Source: Sunxiuqinia sp965230765
GTDB lineage: Bacteria > Bacteroidota > Bacteroidia > Bacteroidales > Prolixibacteraceae
Length of the DNA stretch: 64,000 nt
Assembly (NCBI GenBank): GCA_965230765.1
Contig: CBDDLR010000002.1
Coordinates: 372,001 to 436,000, forward strand
Direction: 5' to 3'
Part shown: positions 58,876 through 64,000 of the stretch, one piece after another
Layout of the letters: each line of letters begins with the position of its first letter
Numbering within the stretch: position 1 is the first letter of the stretch
The notes under the pieces: model-generated
Told to the model about the DNA's origin: nothing
Databases searched by the model: none
What the model saw: only the letters and a program-made list of their open reading frames with translations
Translations under genes and position numbers: made by a program

Positions 58876-60555
58876 ATGAATCAATTAATTGAATGCGTAC
58901 CTAACTTTAGTGAAGGTCGCAATCCACAGGTAATTAAACAAATTACAGATGCTATAGAAAGTGTTGAAGGAGTAAAACTGTTAAATGTTGATCCGGGGAA
59001 AGCCACTAACCGCACTGTTGTAACATTTGTTGGATCACCAGATGACGTGATCGAGGCCGCTTTCAGGGGAGTGAAAAAGGCATCTGAATTGATTGATATG
59101 AGCAAACATCAGGGAGAGCACCCTCGTTTTGGGGCTACTGATGTATGTCCGTTGGTACCGATTGCCAATATTAGTATGGAAGAAACTGTTGAGTATGCAC
59201 ACAAACTGGCCAAACGAATTGGCGATGAACTGGCAATTCCAATTTACTGCTACGAGTTTGCTGCTCAAAGTGAAGAACGCAAGAGTTTGGCAAACTGCCG
59301 TTCCGGTGAATATGAAGGATTACCGGAAAAGCTAAAAAACCCTCGTTGGAAACCGGATTTTGGATCAGCATCATTTAACGCTTCAGCAGGTGCAACTGCA
59401 GTTAGTGCCAGGAATTTCCTAGTAGCCTATAATGTAAACCTAAATACGACTTCTACAAGACGTGCCAACTCAATTGCCTTTGATGTGCGTGAAGCAGGTC
59501 GTATAAAAAGGGAAGGAAATCCTGTAACTGGCAAAGTAGTGAAAGATGAAAACGGAGAGCCGGTTCGTGTTCCGGGTACACTGAAGAAAGTTCGTGCTAT
59601 TGGTTGGTTTATTGAAGAATACGGGGTTGCCCAGATTTCAATGAACCTGACAGATATTACTGTTACCCCTGTGCATGTAGCTTTTGATGAAGTATGCAAA
59701 AGTGCTGAGAAAAGAGGAATGCGTGTAACCGGATCGGAATTGGTTGGATTGGTTCCTTTACAAGCAATGCTAGATGCCGGAAAATATTTCCTAAGAAAAC
59801 AGGAACGCTCTACAGGTATTTCAGACGATGAAATTATTAAGATCGCAATTAAATCCATGGGCTTGGATGAGCTGGGTGAATTCAACCCCAAAGAAAGGAT
59901 TATTGAGTACTTGCTGGAAGACTCAAAGCCTCAGCTCAAGAATTTAAGCTTGCAGGCATTTGCAGAAGAAACAGCTTCTGAGTCACCAGCTCCTGGTGGT
60001 GGTTCTATTTCTGCGTATGTGGGTTCACTGGGTGCTGCACTGGGTAGCATGGTTGCAAACCTTTCAGCACACAAGCGTGGCTGGGACGAGCGTTGGGAAG
60101 AATTTTCTGATTGGGCAGAGCAAGGTAAGTTTTATCAGGATAAACTACTTAAATTGGTTGATGATGACACCAATGCGTTTAACAAGATTATGGCTGCTTT
60201 TGGTTTGCCAAAAGGAACTGACGATGAGAAAGCAGCGCGTGCAAAAGCAATTCAAGATGCAACATTAAATGCAATCCTTACTCCGCTTGAGGTAATGAAA
60301 ACTGCCTATAAATCAATGGAAGTATTGCAGGTGATGGCTGAAATTGGAAACCCAAATTCAGTTTCTGATGCTGGAGTAGGGGCGTTGTGTGCCAGAACCG
60401 CAGTTCAGGGAGCTTATCTGAATGTTCTTATCAATCTTGCTGATTTTGCTGATGAGGAAAAAGTGAAAGAGCTTAGGAATGAGGCTGGTGAAATTTTATG
60501 CCAGGCAGAAAAGAAAGAGCAATTGATTTTAAAAATTGTTGAAGAAAAGATTTAA
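58876..60555 (+). CDS. ftcD: Glutamate formimidoyltransferase / formimidoyltetrahydrofolate cyclodeaminase
   Basis: A 559-residue bifunctional enzyme moving the formimino group of formiminoglutamate to tetrahydrofolate and then releasing ammonia to give methenyl-THF. Residues 1-about 330 are the FTCD_N and FTCD transferase halves (LIECVPNFSEGRNPQVI, HQGEHPRFGATDVCPLVPI). Residues about 345-559 are the cyclodeaminase (ESPAPGGGSISAYVGSLGAALGSMVANLS). Its length matches the animal-type fusion seen in Bacteroidota. It acts directly after HutI. Confidence 0.95.
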   Translation: MNQLIECVPNFSEGRNPQVIKQITDAIESVEGVKLLNVDPGKATNRTVVTFVGSPDDVIEAAFRGVKKASELIDMSKHQGEHPRFGATDVCPLVPIANISMEETVEYAHKLAKRIGDELAIPIYCYEFAAQSEERKSLANCRSGEYEGLPEKLKNPRWKPDFGSASFNASAGATAVSARNFLVAYNVNLNTTSTRRANSIAFDVREAGRIKREGNPVTGKVVKDENGEPVRVPGTLKKVRAIGWFIEEYGVAQISMNLTDITVTPVHVAFDEVCKSAEKRGMRVTGSELVGLVPLQAMLDAGKYFLRKQERSTGISDDEIIKIAIKSMGLDELGEFNPKERIIEYLLEDSKPQLKNLSLQAFAEETASESPAPGGGSISAYVGSLGAALGSMVANLSAHKRGWDERWEEFSDWAEQGKFYQDKLLKLVDDDTNAFNKIMAAFGLPKGTDDEKAARAKAIQDATLNAILTPLEVMKTAYKSMEVLQVMAEIGNPNSVSDAGVGALCARTAVQGAYLNVLINLADFADEEKVKELRNEAGEILCQAEKKEQLILKIVEEKI

Positions 60556-60567
60556 ATAAGCGGGATT

Positions 60568-60590
60568 GGAAGTTTTCAACTTCCATATTT
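60568..60590 (+). terminator. Hairpin downstream of ftcD
   Basis: GGAAGTT-TTC-AACTTCC followed by ATATTTT. It has a weak T run, so termination is only probable. Confidence 0.4.
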
Positions 60591-60681
60591 TGAATCACTA
60601 GTGTCCGGTTAATATTTCAATTTAATGGAAAATAAGGGGCATGGCGTATTTTCAACTTTCAACTGGGCACCAGTGATTTTG

Positions 60682-60821
60682 AATAAGGTTTATTGACCAG
60701 GGACATCGATTATGCTACTAAGGTTAAATACAAAAAGAATACGGTTTGATATCTTTCGTAAACCTTATTGAACAAAGTTACCTTAGTAGCGAATTTGATT
60801 GCCACCAACCCTAACCTTATT
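60682..60821. repeat. 140-bp nested-palindrome element, copy A
   Basis: Outer arms AATAAGGTT (60682-60690) and AACCTTATT (60813-60821). Middle arms CTACTAAGGT (60715-60724) and ACCTTAGTAG (60780-60789). A third pair, GGTTT near 60743 and AAACC near 60760, lies in the centre. Copy B at 63039-63178 has the same length and about three-quarters the same sequence. Confidence 0.85.
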
Positions 60822-60919
60822 TGCCATATTTTATCTGGGGTGGATAGCTGATCGGGTGAGGGGCTCCCAATTACTATCCGGGATAATTTCAGGCAATTCT
60901 TCACATTGAAGGATATCTT

Positions 60920-61534
60920 TTAAATTTCAAACAACATACCACCTCTTAATGTAAATGTGTTTAAGCCTTCGTTTGGTGGTTTTGTTCCAGCATTACTAAT
61001 GTGTCGGAAGCCAGGCCTTACATCGATATAAGCACTTTTGGTGAGCTTAATGGTAAAACCAAAATCAAGGTAGGTTGAAAAAATAAATCCTTTAGCTTGT
61101 CTTCTTGGAGAGTCAGAAATATGGTGTGGCCCTGCTCCTAAAACGCCATAAAAACCAATGATATCCTTAATAACATTTGTTCTTGCCAGTATTCCGGCAC
61201 TTAAGCCAAATTCTTTACCAGGAACATTTTCTGTAACTTTTACAAATTCTTCAAATACTTCAATTTTTGTAAAATGAGAGAGGTTGTATTGTGGCTGGAG
61301 GAGGACTTCCCAATTCCATCTTTCCTGTCTTGAAAAAGTATACGAATATTCAAATTGAAATAGGACGACTTCATAGTTGTAATTGGCTGGAAATATTACC
61401 TGGTCTCCAACACCCGAAACAAAACCAAGTTTGTGCCTGGAAAATTCTTCAATTGGTGGTTTTTGGGCTTTTAGGATTAAGGGTGTGAGAAAAAATAAAA
61501 TAAAAAATAGAAAGCGTTTAACTTTGTAAATCAT
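60920..61534 (-). CDS. PagL-like lipid A deacylase / acyloxyacyl hydrolase
   Basis: A 204-residue outer-membrane barrel. The signal peptide is RFLFFILFFLTPLILKAQ. The C-terminal PagL signature is intact: PGFRHISNAGTKPPNEGLNT holds the His-x-Ser pair and the downstream Glu used to cut the 3-O acyl chain from lipid A. The chain ends in LRGGMLFEI, typical of the family. The role would be outer-membrane remodelling. The ATG at 61534 follows a TATTTTTG -7 element at 61571-61578. Confidence 0.85.
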   Translation of the reverse strand: MIYKVKRFLFFILFFLTPLILKAQKPPIEEFSRHKLGFVSGVGDQVIFPANYNYEVVLFQFEYSYTFSRQERWNWEVLLQPQYNLSHFTKIEVFEEFVKVTENVPGKEFGLSAGILARTNVIKDIIGFYGVLGAGPHHISDSPRRQAKGFIFSTYLDFGFTIKLTKSAYIDVRPGFRHISNAGTKPPNEGLNTFTLRGGMLFEI

Positions 61535-61570
61535 AATCGAGTCCTGGTTGTTCCTTGCACTAGCAATATA

Positions 61571-61578
61571 CAAAAATA
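61571..61578 (-). promoter_or_regulatory. -7 promoter element of the PagL-like gene
   Basis: Minus-strand TATTTTTG, a TAnnTTTG match, 37 bases before the ATG at 61534. Confidence 0.5.
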
Positions 61579-61623
61579 CCCGCCAAAGTAAGTTTTAAAT
61601 ATTCAAATTGAAAATATTGAAAC

Positions 61624-61657
61624 AAAAAAAGAGAGAACATTGTTGGTCTCTCTCTTT
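61624..61657 (-). terminator. Intrinsic terminator after the sugar isomerase-like gene
   Basis: Minus-strand AAAGAGAGA (61657-61649) pairs with TCTCTCTTT (61636-61628), followed by a T run (61627-61624). Confidence 0.75.
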
Positions 61658-61674
61658 ATATTGTTGTTAAAGAA

Positions 61675-62580
61675 TTACTTCAAAATTTTTGTTGTCAGGT
61701 TGTCAATACTTTTGCCAATACTTTCAAAGGGTTTGCCGTTTCCCTGGTTATCGTCTTCAACAAACATGTATTTCATGCCGGCAATATCTTTGGCTGCCAT
61801 TATGCGCTTGAAATCTATGACTCCCTCTCCAACGCTACAAATATCCCTTCCGTCAGTTGTAAAGGAAGGAGCTTGTTTTGTACGTAAATCTTTCATATGG
61901 AAAAGCTGGAACCTGCCCGGATATTTTTTAAATATTTCCACCGGATCTTGCCCGGCTTTTGTTGCCCAGAACATGTCCAATTCCATGGTGATTAAGTCGG
62001 CATCCATTTCTTTCAAGAAAAGATCATAATAAGGAACAATTCCATCCAGGTTGGCAAACTCAAAATTATGATTGTGATAGCCAAACTGAATGCCTACATC
62101 TTTCATAATGCCAGCAACTTTGTTCCATTCGCCTATCAGTTTTTTGTAAGTTTCAATCGTGCGATCTTCTTCATTTACCCAAGGCTGTACACAATATTTT
62201 ACACCGAGTTCAGCATGGCTGTCTGCCATTAGTTTTGCATTTTCTAATGTTACGCCTGTGGCTTCAACATTTGTATGGCTACTAAGAATCTTCAATCCAC
62301 GGTCTTCAACTATTTTCTTGAATTCAGTAGGTTTTAGATTGTAAAATTTGCCGTCAGAGTAGCCTGCCAGCTCAACATATTTATAACCAAGGTCAGAAAC
62401 TTTTTGAAGTGAACCTTTTAGGTCAGCAGTAATGGCATCTCTGATGGAATATAGTTGAAGTCCTACACCATATTTTTTGCGTTCGTTAAATTGTTCTGCC
62501 AGTGTGGAAAGAGGATTGCTAAATAATAGCCCCATAGAACCAGCTGCAGAAACTTTTAAGAAATTTCTTCTGTTTTTCAT
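61675..62580 (-). CDS. Sugar phosphate isomerase/epimerase-like protein with Tat signal
   Basis: A 301-residue AP endonuclease 2/xylose isomerase-like TIM barrel, exported through a twin-arginine signal (KNRRNFLKVSAAGSMGLLF). Barrel landmarks: GLQLYSIRDAI, LGYKYVELAGY, ILSSHTNVEATG, VQFGYHNHNFEF (metal-binding His and Glu candidates), LDMFWATKAGQDP, FHMKDLRT and FVEDDNQG. Many such Bacteroidota proteins act on sugars or inositol derivatives; the substrate is unknown. Promoter TATTTTTG at 62616-62623 and a clear terminator make it monocistronic. Confidence 0.87.
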   Translation of the reverse strand: MKNRRNFLKVSAAGSMGLLFSNPLSTLAEQFNERKKYGVGLQLYSIRDAITADLKGSLQKVSDLGYKYVELAGYSDGKFYNLKPTEFKKIVEDRGLKILSSHTNVEATGVTLENAKLMADSHAELGVKYCVQPWVNEEDRTIETYKKLIGEWNKVAGIMKDVGIQFGYHNHNFEFANLDGIVPYYDLFLKEMDADLITMELDMFWATKAGQDPVEIFKKYPGRFQLFHMKDLRTKQAPSFTTDGRDICSVGEGVIDFKRIMAAKDIAGMKYMFVEDDNQGNGKPFESIGKSIDNLTTKILK

Positions 62581-62615
62581 CGGTTTTGTTGGTTTTAATT
62601 TGAAATCGATCTAAG

Positions 62616-62623
62616 CAAAAATA
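62616..62623 (-). promoter_or_regulatory. -7 promoter element of the sugar isomerase-like gene
   Basis: Minus-strand TATTTTTG, a TAnnTTTG match, 36 bases before the ATG at 62580. Confidence 0.5.
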
Positions 62624-62699
62624 AGAAAAAATGCGAATACAAGCGCATTTTCGGTTGTAACAGGAACCGTTTTTGAAGTTTGTTCATGATTTTTTTTGA

Positions 62700-62948
62700 T
62701 CTGGTAATCAACAAATTATAAGCTTAGTTGTTGAGCCAATTTCAGCTCATGGAAGAACTAAAAGCGCTTCAAACAAAAGCTATGATAAATTAGATAACTC
62801 TGATGAATTGGACGCTGGTGACAAGCATGATTTGGCGGACTGGTATACAAGGCTCAAACAATATCTACCCGGATTAACGCTGCTGGGTGGGTGTTGTGGA
62901 ACGGGTTCAATACATATTGAATCGATTTGTAAAAAGATAGTTGCCTGA
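62700..62948 (+). pseudogene. Remnant of homocysteine S-methyltransferase (C-terminal end only)
   Basis: An 82-codon frame without a plausible start ends in TGA at 62946-62948. The translation from about 62751 on matches the end of homocysteine S-methyltransferases: LDNSDELDAGDKHDLADWY, then TLLGGCCGTGSIHIESICK, where GGCCGT holds two of the zinc-binding cysteines. Everything upstream (about 220 residues, including the first zinc Cys) is missing. A hairpin TGCCGG/CCGGCA (62974-62979 and 62992-62997) follows. It is likely the scar of a deletion next to the repeat/transposase cluster. Confidence 0.75.
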
Positions 62949-63038
62949 TAAGCTGTTAAAGTGCCTCTGGGTTTGCCGGGTCTTTGAAAGTCCGGCATCT
63001 TGTACCCGGGGCTGGAAGTTTCCAATTTCCATTTTTTG

Positions 63039-63178
63039 AATAAGGTTTATTTACCAGGGGCATTGATTGTGCTACTAAGGTTAACTACAAAAAGAATACG
63101 GTTTGACATTTTTTTAAAACCTTATCGAACAAAGCAATCTTAGTAGTTAATTTGATCGCCACCTAAACAAACCTTATT
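63039..63178. repeat. 140-bp nested-palindrome element, copy B
   Basis: Outer arms AATAAGGTTT (63039-63048) and AAACCTTATT (63169-63178). Middle arms CTACTAAG (63072-63079) and CTTAGTAG (63139-63146). Its right half is nearly identical to that of copy C over about 68 bases. The stop codon of the transposase gene (63174-63176) lies in its right arm. Confidence 0.9.
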
Positions 63179-63605
63179 TTTTCAACGTACATTGATAGTG
63201 TTTCATGAATTTCTGGTATTCTTCTGCAAAACCTGTTTTTTTATGATGCCCAGGCTGGTTCAAAATATATTTGCAAACATTCTTAACATCCGATTTTGAA
63301 ACAGAAAAAGCCGAAGCAGATTGTTGCCAGTTGAAATTCCCAACCGATAATTTGTTCTGGTTGATAAATTGTTCTGAACTATCGGCAACGATGGTTGCCA
63401 GTTCTTGTTCTGAAATTTGTGGTGAGCGGGAAACCAACAAATGAACATGTTCCGGATTTGCGAAAATGGCATATAATTTCGACAAATTGTTATTCACGAT
63501 CCCAGTAATGTATTTTTCAATACGAACTCGGTTTTTTTCTTTTATCAGGGGGAATCCTTTGATAGGTTGTAAATACAAAATGTGTGTAGAGGTTGTTGTA
63601 TTCAA
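63174..63605 (-). CDS. IS200-like Y1 HUH transposase
   Basis: A 143-residue single-domain transposase. The HUH metal site is HVHLL (H53, H55), the catalytic Tyr is Y113 in NVCKYILNQPGHHKKTGF, and WQQSASAFSVSKSDVKNV matches the WQxGYGAFSVS block, with the usual GYG changed to SAS. The N-terminus (TSTHILYLQPIKGFPLI) is diverged where family members have a conserved YxHIVFxxK strand. The catalytic residues are intact, so activity is possible. The stop lies in repeat copy B. Confidence 0.85.
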   Translation of the reverse strand: MNTTTSTHILYLQPIKGFPLIKEKNRVRIEKYITGIVNNNLSKLYAIFANPEHVHLLVSRSPQISEQELATIVADSSEQFINQNKLSVGNFNWQQSASAFSVSKSDVKNVCKYILNQPGHHKKTGFAEEYQKFMKHYQCTLKK

Positions 63606-63624
63606 TTCTCATATCAATAGATTT

Positions 63625-63810
63625 AATAAGGTTGAATTATGAGGTGGCCTCAGAACTACTAAGGTTAAAGAACTAAAGATAAGGTTTTTTTAGATTATTT
63701 TCGGTAAGGTTAAAATCAATAATTAGGCTTTTCGGATTAAAAAAATAAAAACCTTATCGAACAAAGCAATCTTAGTAGTTAATTTGATCCCCACCTAAAC
63801 AAACCTTATT
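63625..63810. repeat. 186-bp nested-palindrome element, copy C
   Basis: Outer arms AATAAGGTT (63625-63633) and AACCTTATT (63802-63810). Middle arms CTACTAAGGTT (63656-63666) and CTTAGTAG (63771-63778). The centre is about 46 bases longer than in A and B, and has extra TAAGGTT copies. Confidence 0.85.
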
Positions 63811-63899
63811 TTTTCACTGAGAGGTTGGGGCTTATCTGGCAGATATTTCAAATTTCTGGTTTAACCAGCGTATAAAATCCGTTGCTCCCGGCACGTCAG

Positions 63900-64000
63900 C
63901 TATACCTGAAAATAGTCAACCAGTTCTTTCAAATGAACAGCTTGTTGTGACAGTTCTTCCGTATTTGATGCCAGTTCTTCGGCAGAGGCGGCGTTTTGCT
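63900..64000 (-). CDS. Methyl-accepting chemotaxis protein, C-terminal end (5' part outside window)
   Basis: On the minus strand the frame from the window edge reads QNAASAEELASNTEELSQQA, then VHLKELVDYFQV and TAG (63902-63900). This is the end of a chemoreceptor signalling domain. Only about 33 residues are in the window. It is a different gene from the receptor at 55.4-57.3 kb, whose end is AISYFKV. A CTGGTTTAACCAG palindrome lies just downstream (63857-63869). Confidence 0.8.
   Translation of the reverse strand, partial: QNAASAEELASNTEELSQQAVHLKELVDYFQV

Larger units (their letters stand above)
60556..60919. other. Intergenic stretch with ftcD hairpin and a nested-palindrome element
   Basis: 364 bases. 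GGAAGTT (60568-60574) and AACTTCC (60578-60584) form a 7-bp hairpin after ftcD. A nested-palindrome element (60682-60821) follows, and then about 100 bases including TATCCGGGATA at about 60877-60887, with no gene recognised. A minus-strand 64-codon frame here is made of the repeat. Confidence 0.55.
63039..63810 (-). mobile_element. IS200/IS605-type element bounded by palindromic repeats B and C
   Basis: About 770 bases, with a Y1 transposase gene on the minus strand and palindromic ends on both sides, fits the size of IS200-like elements, whose ends carry subterminal hairpins and no inverted terminal repeats. Unusually, both ends carry the full palindrome in the same orientation. The exact boundaries are not certain. 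Confidence 0.65.

Noticed and set aside
60710..60904. 64-codon minus-strand frame downstream of ftcD
   Set aside because: It is a translation of the nested-palindrome element and adjoining spacer, with no homology or start signals.

Overview
The window reads as one stretch of a Bacteroidota chromosome, most likely Marinilabiliales/Prolixibacteraceae-like; genus is not decidable from here. The signs are TAnnTTTG-type -7 promoter elements, an almost complete absence of Shine-Dalgarno sequences, type IX secretion (T9SS) C-terminal sorting domains, a carboxypeptidase-regulatory-domain TonB receptor, bifunctional FtcD, and the folP-cdaA pair. No rRNA, tRNA, CRISPR array or prophage was seen.

Layout. 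1-10.4 kb: end of folP, cdaA (c-di-AMP synthase), a T9SS-sorted protein, a FabK/nitronate-monooxygenase-like flavoprotein, an M16 protease pair, YwbE, a MOSC protein, a SPATA20-like thioredoxin-fold protein and a PhzF-like isomerase. 10.4-30 kb: a TonB receptor, a DUF2807 protein, a DUF4159 protein, a Cys/Met-metabolism PLP enzyme, RsmE, a SixA-like phosphatase, a phosphodiesterase, a 54-residue ferredoxin, endonuclease III, a Uup-like ABC-F ATPase, TilS, PepT, ProRS, a Ser/Arg-rich lipoprotein and a FadL-like porin. 30-38.3 kb: a three-gene unit (95-residue protein, methyltransferase, DUF4954 hexapeptide protein), then a convergent ABC exporter and a glycosyltransferase.

38.4-53 kb is the most unusual region: about 14.6 kb on the minus strand, mostly with overlapping or 1-10 bp junctions. 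It encodes five PQQ-like beta-propellers, an NHL-type propeller, a Tat-type polyferredoxin, a NapH/NosR-like membrane FeS protein, a tiny Cys4 protein, a HndA-HndB-HndC-like (NuoE + thioredoxin-like 2Fe-2S + NuoF + 2x4Fe-4S) fusion, and a GltD/NfnB-like FAD/FeS subunit with no NAD(P)-binding Rossmann insert. I infer a redox module linking cytosolic NADH to envelope FeS and propeller proteins. A four-helix-bundle (S23/IVP family) gene flanked by heptanucleotide arrays sits inside this operon.

53-64 kb: an almost bare T9SS sorting domain protein, a YfcC-family transporter, a Cache chemoreceptor, hutI and ftcD (histidine degradation), a PagL-like lipid A deacylase, a Tat-type sugar isomerase-like protein, a decayed homocysteine S-methyltransferase tail, and an IS200-type transposase flanked by nested palindromes, with a third copy about 2.4 kb away. 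The window closes in the 3' end of another chemoreceptor.

A theme across the window is small repeats: 7-bp-period tandem arrays at about a dozen sites, often touching start or stop codons, plus at least four families of palindromic intergenic elements.
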